64,000 nucleotides of DNA, from contig JAPNXP010000013.1 in NCBI GenBank assembly GCA_028753945.1, forward strand, positions 3,906,001 to 3,970,000, read 5' to 3'. Source of the stretch: Hexactinellida sp. DTS-2022 (lineage: Eukaryota; Porifera; Hexactinellida). The position numbers and the translations under genes were made by a program. Shown piece by piece: positions 54,818 to 64,000 of this stretch; the stretch's first letter is position 1, and the number at the start of each line of letters is the position of its first letter. The notes under the pieces are model-generated. The model was not told the DNA's origin. It worked only from the letters and a program-made list of their open reading frames with translations, and made no database searches.

Positions 54818-56447
54818 AGGCCTGTTTCGCACGATTATGATTCACTGTATGATCGTGATTCATATACGATTATGATTCACTGTACGATTATGATTCAACC
54901 TTTGCTAATATTATAGGTTGTTAAAACCATACAAAGTTTAGACAAATCATGCTCACAATTACTTGTCAACAGGATTTTAGTTTCAGATTCACATATTTGG
55001 CTGTAACTTGGTAAGCATATGAGCTACAAGAATAATTTTGTTCACAAACGTTTTTAAAGTTAGAATTTCATTTTTTAATAATGTGTATTTCCATAGCATT
55101 CTATACATAAGGCAATGATACGCACTCAAATTTCTGGACCAGGGATTGATTAGTATAGTCAACTAAATAGATGCAATTCAATTATTCTTCGAAATAAGTA
55201 ATCCAGGGTGCTTCTACTTATGTAATTGTTTTTTATAAAGGTGGTCATGTACAAGACGCATATTTTTGAGGTGTCACTTGGTCGAAATGACGTCACAGTT
55301 TTGTCTAATAAGCCAAATATGCTAAAACTTTGAACGCATGTAAAATGTTCAATTTCGCTTTTTCAAACAAATTGCTTTGAGTCTTTGACTAACCCATATA
55401 GGAGTCATTTACATAAAATATCTCAGAATCAATAATGGAATATTACCACATTCCTCTGTTGCCTTGGAAACGTGATTTCAATGCTTGAGGTCATATCTCG
55501 AGAAGAAATATAGTTACAGCTTAGTCAATGGATCCAATTGATAGCCAGTCCTAAATTTCCTATTCAATGATAATACATTTCGATGCTCTATCTCAAACCA
55601 ATTTTGCGCAAAATGTGTAGAACCGTTTGAATGTATATTACAATAATCACAATTTTCAGAAAATTGGTTTGAGATAGAGCATCGAAATGTATTATCATTG
55701 AATAGGAAATTTAGGACTGGCTATCAATTGGATCCATTGACTAAGCTGTAACTATATTTCTTCTCGAGATATGACCTCAAGCATTGAAATCACGTTTCCA
55801 AGGCAACAGAGGAATGTGGTAATATTCCATTATTGATTCTGAGATATTTTATGTAAATGACTCCTATATGGGTTAGTCAAAGACTCAAAGCAATTTGTTT
55901 GAAAAAGCGAAATTGAACATTTTACATGCGTTCAAAGTTTTAGCATATTTGGCTTATTAGACAAAACTGTGACGTCATTTCGACCAAGTGACACCTCAAA
56001 AATATGCGTCTTGTACATGACCACCTTTATAAAAAACAATTACATAAGTAGAAGCACCCTGGATTACTTATTTCGAAGAATAATTGAATTGCATCTATTT
56101 AGTTGACTATACTAATCAATCCCTGGTCCAGAAATTTGAGTGCGTATCATTGCCTTATGTATAGAATGCTATGGAAATACACATTATTAAAAAATGAAAT
56201 TCTAACTTTAAAAACGTTTGTGAACAAAATTATTCTTGTAGCTCATATGCTTACCAAGTTACAGCCAAATATGTGAATCTGAAACTAAAATCCTGTTGAC
56301 AAGTAATTGTGAGCATGATTTGTCTAAACTTTGTATGGTTTTAACAACCTATAATATTAGCAAAGGTTGAATCATAATCGTACAGTGAATCATAATCGTA
56401 TATGAATCACGATCATACAGTGAATCATAATCGTACGAAACAGGCCT
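54818..56447. repeat. Large near-perfect palindrome, 788-bp arms
   Basis: Arms 54818-55605 and 55660-56447 are equal in length (788 bp) and complementary with a single mismatch noticed (54830 against 56435); the spacer is 54 bp. No indel was seen. Outermost bases are AGGCCTGTTTCG. Neither arm has a credible reading frame. It may be a young foldback element, a recent inverted duplication, or an assembly artefact. Confidence 0.92.
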
Positions 56448-56450
56448 GTT

Positions 56451-57071
56451 GTATGCCAGAATGACTCGCATGCTAGAATGACACAAACCATGGATATTCA
56501 CTATCTATGCTAGAATGACACGCTCTACTAATCATCTAATGACTGTTAGAACTTCACAGGTTTCTCAGTTCATTCAGACAATTACATTTCACTTTTTGAT
56601 ATGGCTTCTTTATCTTTAGATTTTAAAATACAGTAGTATGCCAGAATGACTCGCATGCTAGAATGACACAAACCATGGATATTCACTATCTATGCTAGAA
56701 TGACACGCTCTACTAATCATCTAATGACTGTTAGAACTTCACAGGTTTCTCAGTTCATTCAGACAATTACATTTCACTTTTTGATATGGCTTCTTTATCT
56801 TTAGATTTTAAAATACAGTAGTATGCCAGAATGACTCGCATGCTAGAATGACACAAACCATGGATATTCACTATCTATGCTAGAATGACACGCTCTACTA
56901 ATCATCTAATGACTGTTAGAACTTCACAGGTTTCTCAGTTCATTCAGACAATTACATTTCACTTTTTGATATGGCTTCTTTATCTTTAGATTTTAAAATA
57001 CAGTAGTATGCCCGAATGACTCGCATGCTAGAATGACACAAACCATGGATATTCACTATCTATGCTAGAAT
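56451..57071. repeat. 185-bp tandem repeat, 3.4 copies
   Basis: Units start at 56451, 56636, 56821 and 57006 (partial, 66 bp). The period is exactly 185 and only one substitution was noticed (GCCAGA to GCCCGA in the last). Within each unit ATGCTAGAATGACAC occurs repeatedly. It abuts the right end of the large palindrome. Confidence 0.93.
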
Positions 57072-57604
57072 TTTGATAGAATTGAATTATAACAATATAA
57101 CTGGTTATTGAAAGGAATCTTACTGTATGTATGCCTTAATCTAGTAAATCTACAAGCACAGGAATATTAATTAGAACAGTATTCTACCAAACAATTTAAA
57201 TACCGAATAATCGGTGTTAATGTTGCAGTGTATTAGAGAACTTAGTGAGTACGCGTACACACCATTTAAGTTTGGTGTGTCCGCGTACTCACCAAACTGT
57301 GTAGTGAGTACGCGTACACACTAAATGTAATTTGTGTGTTAGAGTATTTTTCATGTAATGAGTTGTTTTCTCCGATTCTAAGCTCATTTATATTAGTAAT
57401 AATTATTGTCTCAATCATTAACTTAATTTAGGTAAAACCTCTGAATATAGTTAATTAAAAAGCCGTAAACATTCAAATGAAAGTTGAAGTTACTGATTAG
57501 AATTCTGTTTAGAATCCCTTAATATCTCACTTCATGATTTCCAGCTTCTTAATTAAAGCCCTGTTTATTAGCAATTATTCAAGACAAAGTTTGACTCTCT
57601 AGCT
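57072..57604. other. Spacer with a small GTGAGTACGCG hairpin
   Basis: At 57243-57330 GTGAGTACGCGTACACAC occurs twice and its inverse GTGTGTCCGCGTACTCAC once. Otherwise AT-rich and featureless. Confidence 0.55.
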
Positions 57605-57758
57605 CAGGGCTCTTCAATTAGTTTTATCCCCGGGCCACTTTTGGAAAATCAGGCAAGGCCCCCGGGCCACTATTCATTGATCTTCTACATTACTTAACAT
57701 CACCAAATTTACGCGGCGGGCCACTTTTGGCCCGCGGGCCGCTAATTGAAGAGGCCTG
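57605..57758. mobile_element. hAT-type MITE, 154 bp
   Basis: Ends CAGGGCTCTTCAATTAG and CTAATTGAAGAGGCCTG; target duplication CTCTAGCT at 57597-57604 and 57759-57766. Internal CGGGCCACTTTTGG repeats. Confidence 0.94.
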
Positions 57759-57959
57759 CTCTAGCTCATATACTTTCCAAGTTACAGTCAAATATTTGAA
57801 TATGGAACCTACTGACGTGCTATTATTATGTAAGTTACCACTAATTGAGATTTGACTATAAACTAAGTGATAACAGAAATTTGGGTAGTTATCAATGCGA
57901 TGTCAATGCGTATATAGATAGCACTACCTAGTAGGGGCAATGAACAGCATTTTTTGATA

Positions 57960-60923
57960 TGATGTTTACTTTCAATATTGTGGCAATGACTAATCGGAAT
58001 TTTCTGCATTCAAGAAATAATGAAATTTATCTAATTACGTGTAGTATAAATCTATACTATAAAAATCCAAAATTGCAGCCTGTGCCGACGCATGTTCCTT
58101 TGGTGGCACTATATTTTGGTGGTGGTCTATTGATAGTGCCTCCAATGGAACATTCTGTCGCACAGCTGCAATTTTGGATTTTTTTTTTCACCATGTCATG
58201 AACGCCTCATGGTGTTGAGCCTCATGGTGTTGAGACTCATTTAACAAGTTGTTACGGGACAAAGGAACGATTGTTGAATTTGAAGTGTATTTCTATCTAG
58301 AACCATCTTGAGTTTAATGCTATTCATTCATTATGTATTGATAATAAATTATATTATTTAGTTAATTATTTTAGCAATGTTATCCACTGTGAGTTGAGTT
58401 AAGTAAATAAATTCCCAATTTAATTTAATTTGCTTTAATCCATTGAATATTAATACACTGTTAAAAATTGGAAATCAGCATACTTGTTTACTTCGAATAC
58501 AAAAGGGATTAAGTTTATATTCCCATTATAACCCCCTATCACTCTAATACAATTCGGGCACCAAACACGTACACAGTCGAATACTCATTTAATAGATATT
58601 CAATTTCATTAATCCATTGTTTGTATATCAGTCATCTTTTTAAAATTGAAATCAGCATACTCGCTTACTTTGAATGACATATGGGATTAAGTTTATATTT
58701 CCATTATAAATGCGATATAAACCCCCCCCTTACACTCTGATATATTTCGGGCACCAAGCACACACATAGAAAAATATTTATACAAATTGATATTCCATCT
58801 CATTAATCCATTGTTTGAATATCAGAAATCGTTCTCAAATTGAATAATTGTTGAGTGAAAATGAATTTTCATATAGGAAAAAACTTCAATACAACTAGTA
58901 TTAGAAATTGCTTTATATAGTAGCAGCTATTGAATCAAATTGAATTATTCATTTACAATATAATAACTTATTGTAACTTTGATATCAGAAATAGATTTGT
59001 ATAGTAATAGCTATTGAATGTAAATTAGTTATTCATATATACTAGAATTCTTTATTGTGATTATAATATCAACAATAACTTGAATCGAAATAACACTGAA
59101 TCTAATTGAATTATTCATAAATATTAAATAGTAGTTATTCATCGAAACCACGAAATAATTGCATAATTGAATATTAATGAATTTACGATTTTAGAAAGTT
59201 AAGGGTCAATTGTGGCAACTTTGAGCCTAATTCTCAGGAAAATGAGGACGGATTAAAAAGATCGTGAAGAGGTATCAGTTGCAAAATACTTTTCTGATAC
59301 TAATGATGCTAAAAATTTTCTTGTTATTGCATTTATTTTCTTGTGGGACAAAAAAAGCTAAAAGTCCCGTTAAAAATTTTCCCAAGTCGAAATTGAAAAA
59401 TCAGGCCACGAAGTGCACATTAATCAACAACCAGACACCTATCCTGAAAATCTCAGAGCTCTAGCACTTATGGTTTAGCCTGGGGAGGCGACACGGAGAA
59501 ATAAAAAAAAAAAAAATCCAAAATTGCAGCTGTGCCGACGCATGTTCCTTTTGTGGCACTATATTTTGGTGGTGGTTTATTGATAGTGCCTCCAAAGGAA
59601 CACGCTTGTGGCACAGCTGCAATTTTGGATTTTTTTCGCCATGTCATGAACACCTCATAGTGTTTAGTCACATTTAACAAGTTGTACGGGACAAAGGAAC
59701 CATTGTTGATTTTAAATTATTTCTATCTTGAACCATCTTGGGTTTAATGCCATTCATTCATTATGTATAGATAATAAATGATATAAATAGTTAATTATTT
59801 TAGCAATGTGAGTTGAGTTGAGTTAAGTAAACAAATTTCCAATTTAATTTAATTTGCTTTAATCCATTGAATATTAATATACTGTTTAAAATTGGAAATC
59901 AGCATACTTGTTTACTTAGAATGACAAAAGGGATCTAGTTTATATTCCTATTATAACCCCCTATCACTCTAATACAATTCGACCACCAAACACGCACACA
60001 GACGAATAGTCATTTAATAGATATTCCATTTCATTAATCCATTGTTTGTATATCAGTCATCGTTTTAAAATTGAAATCAGCATACTCGCTTACTTTGAAT
60101 GACATATGGGATTAAGTTTATATTTCCATTATACGTAAATGCTTTATAAACCCCCCCCCCTTACACTCTAATACATTTCGGGCACCAAGCACACAAATAG
60201 ACAAATATTTATACAAATAGATATCCCATCTCATTAATCCATTGTTTGAATATCAGAAATCGTTCTGAAATTGAATAACTGTTGAGTGAAATTGAATTTT
60301 CATATAGGAGAAAACTTTAATACAACTATTGTATTAGAAATCGATTTATATACTAATGAATCAAATTGAATTATTCATATAAATAGAATAAATTATTGTA
60401 ACTATGATATCAGAAATAGATTTGTATAGTAATAGCTATTGAATGTAAATTAGTTATTCATATATACTAGAATTCTTTATTGTGATTATAATATCAACAA
60501 TAACTTGAATCGAAATAACACTGAATCTAATTGAATTATTCATAAATATTAAATAGTAGTTATTCATCGAAACCACGAAATAATTGCATAATTGAATATT
60601 AATGAATTTACGATTTTAGAAAGTTAAGGGTGAATTGTGGCAACTTTGAGCCTAATTCTCAGGAAAATGAGGACGGATTAAAAAGATCGTGAAGAGCTAT
60701 CAGTTGCAAAATACTTTTCTAATACTAATGATTCTAAAAATTTTCTTGTTATTGCATTTATTTTCTTGTGGGACAAAAAAAGCTAAAAGTCCCGTTAAAA
60801 GATTTTCCAAGTCGAAATTGAAAAATCAGGCCACGAAGTGCACATTAATCAACAACCAGACACCTATCCTGAAAATCTCATAGCTCTAGCACTTATGGTT
60901 TAGCCTGGGGAGGCGACACGGAG

Positions 60924-60955
<32 letters not shown>
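57960..60955 (+). repeat. Repeat block D: two direct modules of about 1.45 kb
   Basis: Hairpins at 58066-58178 and 59517-59629; the modules after them (58179-59516 and 59630-60925) are direct copies at high identity. The module ends 'GAAGTGCACATTAATCAAC' ... 'GGCGACACGGAGAAA' correspond to the ends in the other blocks, but most of the interior differs, so this is a separate subfamily. The first has four, the second about twenty-nine A before the next junction. Frames of about 65 codons near 59264 and 60689 are conserved between the copies only because the DNA is duplicated. Confidence 0.85.
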
Positions 60956-61216
60956 ATCCAAGGCACTAAGACCAATACTGGGCCACTATACTATAGTATA
61001 GTCGGCACAGTAAAAATCCAAGGCACTAAGACCAATACTGGGCCACTATACTATAGTATAGTCGGCACAGTAAAAAAAACAAAAAAACATCCAAGGCACT
61101 AAGACCAATACTGGGCCACTATACTATAGTATAGTCGGCACAGTAAAAAACATCCAAGGCACTAAGACCAATACTGGGCCACTATACTATAGTATAGTCG
61201 GCACAGTAAAAACACA
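60956..61216 (+). repeat. Array of four palindrome cassettes after a poly-A run
   Basis: Four near-identical units AAGGCACTAAGACCAATACT...CGGCACAGTAAAAA follow a run of about 29 A. No 115-bp hairpin is present at this junction. Confidence 0.87.
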
Positions 61217-61240
61217 AGCCTTGGGTGGGTGTGTGTATAT

Positions 61241-61683
61241 CAGAGATGCAGCGGTCCGGAAATTTCATGGACCGGACCGGACCGTCATGATTTTTTCTGG
61301 ACAGTCCGGACCGGTCCAGACCGTATGATCAAAATATTGGATCGGTCTGGACCGATGTACTGGTCCAGACCGTTATATCCCTTATTTGGACCGTTACAGA
61401 CCGCAAAGTAGGGTGGATAATTATATCCACTTGTGTTTATAAGATACTTATACTTATGTGCTTGTAAACAATGGGTAATAACGGATTTGAGCCCGATCGC
61501 TTGTCCAATCTAGGATGAGTCCAGACCGATGAACGGTCCAGACCGATGGACCGGTTCAGACCGATGAACGGTCCAGACCGTTATATTGTTAATTTGGACC
61601 GGTCCATACCGCACTTGAAAACAAGCAGACCGGACCGACCTGAGACCGGTCGGTCCGGTCCGGTCCAGACCGCTGCATCTCTG
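61241..61683. mobile_element. hAT-type MITE, 443 bp, GGTCC-rich
   Basis: Ends CAGAGATGCAGCGGTCCGG and CCAGACCGCTGCATCTCTG; target duplication GTGTATAT at 61233-61240 and 61684-61691. Interior filled with GGTCCAGACCG and GGACCGG motifs on both strands, including a short tandem array at 61510-61580. Confidence 0.93.
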
Positions 61684-61888
61684 GTGTATATATATCAAGG
61701 AATTATTCAGGAGCACGAGACGCTCCTTATGGAGCATAATTTTTAGAAAATTTTAATTAGGAGCGCGAAAATTTGGATTCCTCTCCTATACCGTAACATT
61801 AATTTGTGATTTAGGCGTATTAAAATCGGATCAGACGAGGATTAGGGCATATTTACAATTGGCTGTATAATACACTGATATATATAAT

Positions 61889-62253
61889 ATACGTGTATAT
61901 ATTTGTTTGTATGTTACGAGTTGATTGAAGAAATTGGACGGTTTCCAAATGAGACTTTTGACATATAGGAGTAACTTTTGGCACCCACCAACAAGTTGAG
62001 GTTTCCACTCAAAATTTCTCACACCTTGACAAGTTATTACGTCATTGTCACGTTTCGAGAACCCTTAAAATTCACTTAATCGCACATAATTCGCGCCCTT
62101 TAAGAGATAAAAATCTGAAAATTTAATAGAACATGTACATTAATGATGCGGACACGTTGGCCACACCAGATCACCAATATGTTTACACATTATCGCATGA
62201 TGACGTGATCATTAAAATTTCACATTGTTAAATTTGACTATTTAGGCCTATTT
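61889..62253. repeat. 370-bp dispersed repeat, copy 2
   Basis: See 32575-32948; same orientation, different flanks beyond TTTAGGCCTATTTA. Confidence 0.85.
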
Positions 62254-62269
62254 ACGCTTTATAATTAGG

Positions 62270-62345
62270 GTTTTTAATCCCGGGATCCCGGCTTGTTTTA
62301 GCCCGGGATTGAATCCCGGGATTCATTTTTCAATCCCGGGATACT
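62270..62345. repeat. CCCGGGATT palindrome cluster
   Basis: AATCCCGGGAT occurs repeatedly in both directions within 76 bp, starting TAGGGTTTTTAATCCCGG. Possibly a fragment of a hAT MITE; no opposite end or duplication found. Confidence 0.55.
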
Positions 62346-62577
62346 GATGATTAATGCAGTTTATATATCACACATTTGTTGTAATGTCTATTGGTTTGTA
62401 TATATAGGGTTTCCCATAATTGGATGAAATAGTGATTCAATATATATAACACACTTTGATTAATATATACAAAGTGTGATACTAATAATATGGTCAAATT
62501 GAACTTACAAGGACCTTCTGATGTAGTATAAAAGTGTTTGTATGTGACTCTTACACTTCAAATTTACAAATATCTAT

Positions 62578-64000
62578 ATGATAGCTGAGAAAAACGTTTT
62601 TCAAAATTTTGCAGGTGCACCCATTTGGAAATATTTCAAGCGTTCCCTATGTGGGAAATTAGCTCAGTGTAATTCATGTAGTAAACAGCTTAAGTGCGAA
62701 GGTGGTTCGACCAAAGGATTGCACATTCATTTAAGAACGATCCACAAAATCGACCTATCTAAACGCACTGATACGAAAGAAATAAGCGCGGAGGTCTCTA
62801 ACTCTGAAGTGCCCATCTCAAATGCTAATAGGAAACTAGATATTTACATGAACGACGCCAGTCTATCTGCTGTATTAGCTAGAATGACAGCTTGTGATGG
62901 CCTTTCCTTCAACATCTTCACTACATCTCCCGACCTTAGAAAATCTCTTACTGCTCTAGGTCACTCATTACCTAAATCAGTTGTGGGAATAAGAGATCAT
63001 GTGCTCAGATATGGAAGCCAATTACGCGAAAAGGTTAGCAGTTATTTGAGTAATATTAAATCTAAAGGAGGATATTTCAGTCTCACTCTAGATGAATGGA
63101 CATCCTTGCAAAATAAGAGATACCTAAATATAAATATTCATGGGATTGGATTTTTTGGACTCTAGGGTTAATTCGAATAAAGGGACGATTTTCTTCAGAA
63201 GCATGTTCCGGGGCAATCTCACAAAAGCTCAAAGAATTTGGGATAGATTTTGAAACAGATATTATTGCCATCACAACCAGGGTTGGGTTCAAGTACAATT
63301 TACTTAAGTACTTCTGTAATTAAGTACATTTTCTGAGTACTTGTACTTGTACTTAAGTACTTTCACCATTTTTCCGTTGTACTTGTACTTAATTACTTTC
63401 CTCATTTTTCTAAAGTACTTGCACTTGTACTTGAGTACTTGTTACTCGTGACTTTTTTTATCATTCAATATATTTCCAACACACATCATTGATGTTCCTC
63501 AAATCCCATCTCAAATAAAGTAGTGTTACTTAATACTTAGTATATTAGGAATTGTGTTCGTGTCAAGGACTACTGCTAAATCAATTAAATAGATTTGGAT
63601 GATACTATATAAACTATGTATTTAGCAATTTCTACTATTAGTACGAGAGATTTATCTTAAGAGCTTGGGAAGTACTTGTACTTGTACTTAAGTATTTTCC
63701 TAATTTTTTCATTGTACTTGTACTTGTATTGTACTTGAATATCTGAAAAGTAGTAGTACTTGTCTTAAGTACTTTCAAATGTACTTGAACCCAACCCTGA
63801 TCACAACAGATGGGTGTGCAATGATGAAGAAGTTGGGACGAATAATTCCCAATTATCAACAATTATGCTATGCCCATGGGCTCCAGCTTGTAATACAGGA
63901 TGTCTTTTACCAGAAGCAGCCAAAAGCACCTGAAGATCAAGAGGTTTGGTCTAGTACAAGTGAAACTGATAATGAAGACGAAATAGAGATATTCGACGAC
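62578..64000 (+). pseudogene. hAT transposase, 5' part, split by a MITE and continuing past the window
   Basis: 62578-63165: BED zinc finger with W17, C31-x2-C34, H51-x4-H56, then a helical region and 'LTLDEWTS' (D172, first catalytic Asp of hAT transposases) followed by 'RYLNINIHGI'. At about 63155 the frame slips: 'LGLIRIKGRF' continues one base over to 'DFETDIIAITT', where a 522-bp MITE is inserted. After it, from 63808, the frame resumes 'DGCAMMKKLGRIIPNY' (second Asp) and 'LCYAHGLQLVIQDVF' (the C-x2-H motif), then an acidic linker to the window end. With a frameshift and an insertion this copy is inactive unless the slip is a sequencing error. TTTTGCAG|GT near 62613 could be a splice acceptor, so the true start is uncertain. 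Confidence 0.88.
63278..63799. mobile_element. hAT-type MITE inside a hAT transposase gene, 522 bp
   Basis: Ends CAGGGTTGGGTTCAAGTAC and GTACTTGAACCCAACCCTG; target duplication ATCACAAC at 63270-63277 and 63800-63807. Many AAGTACTTGTACTTGTACTT repeats near both ends. Removing the MITE and one duplication joins the transposase similarity without loss. Confidence 0.95.

Noticed and set aside
54818-56447. Long terminal repeats of a retrotransposon
   Set aside because: The arms are inverted, not direct, and nothing coding lies in the 54-bp spacer.
59264-59464. 66-codon frame with a hydrophobic start, also at 60689-60883
   Set aside because: It looks like a signal peptide frame, but the two copies are parts of duplicated modules and changes between them are not synonymous-biased; treated as repeat DNA.
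53187-64000. Upstream kinase exons for the DAPK-like gene
   Set aside because: No protein-kinase motif (glycine loop, HRD, DFG) was found on the minus strand here; only repeats and TE genes occur. Exons beyond 64000 cannot be excluded.

Overview
The window is nuclear DNA from an AT-rich metazoan genome, probably an early-branching or marine invertebrate such as a sponge or cnidarian; the species cannot be named from sequence alone. The reasons are one spliced host gene of the animal-specific DAPK/ROCO type, very short introns beside giant ones, and a dense mixture of eukaryotic mobile elements (hAT, P-element/THAP, pogo/Tigger-like, Helitron, integrase-bearing, foldback). No bacterial operon, CRISPR array, rRNA or tRNA gene was recognised.

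Host gene. One gene on the minus strand runs from the ATG at 53180 to the stop at 17489. Eight exons join with matching phases and no lesion into 1088 codons: nine ankyrin repeats, a ROC GTPase domain with an intact P-loop, a COR domain and a C-terminal death domain. This is the architecture of death-associated protein kinase 1 without the kinase. An in-frame TAA two codons before the first ATG, with no possible splice acceptor between them, indicates that this transcript really starts at the ankyrin repeats. Introns 1-4 and 7 are 49-1460 bp, but introns 5 (16.5 kb) and 6 (13.9 kb) are packed with repeats.

Layout. 1-3340: hairpin-punctuated repeat modules. 3340-9690: a Tigger-like MITE, a broken Helitron replicase (plus) and a broken P-element/THAP9-like transposase (minus). 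9690-15260: an older repeat ('R') carrying four MITEs and a 3.4-kb P-element-like transposon with perfect 27-bp inverted repeats and an intact 599-codon THAP transposase frame. 15260-17480: tandem and dispersed repeats. 17489-53180: the DAPK-like gene; its introns hold an integrase pseudogene split by a 1.3-kb foldback element, a 3.1-kb foldback element carrying an orphan gene, and about 20 kb of tandem modules of 0.85-1.45 kb separated by a 115-bp hairpin. 53181-57760: the gene's upstream flank, with a near-perfect 788-bp-arm palindrome beside a 185-bp tandem array. 57960-61240: two more modules. 61241-64000: MITEs and the 5' part of a hAT transposase gene that is itself split by a hAT MITE.

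Many insertions can be dated relative to one another because target-site duplications and empty sites are visible in the same window. The least explained items are the hairpin-punctuated modules, with a second 16-bp palindrome cassette at the same junctions, and the 1.63-kb palindrome upstream of the host gene.
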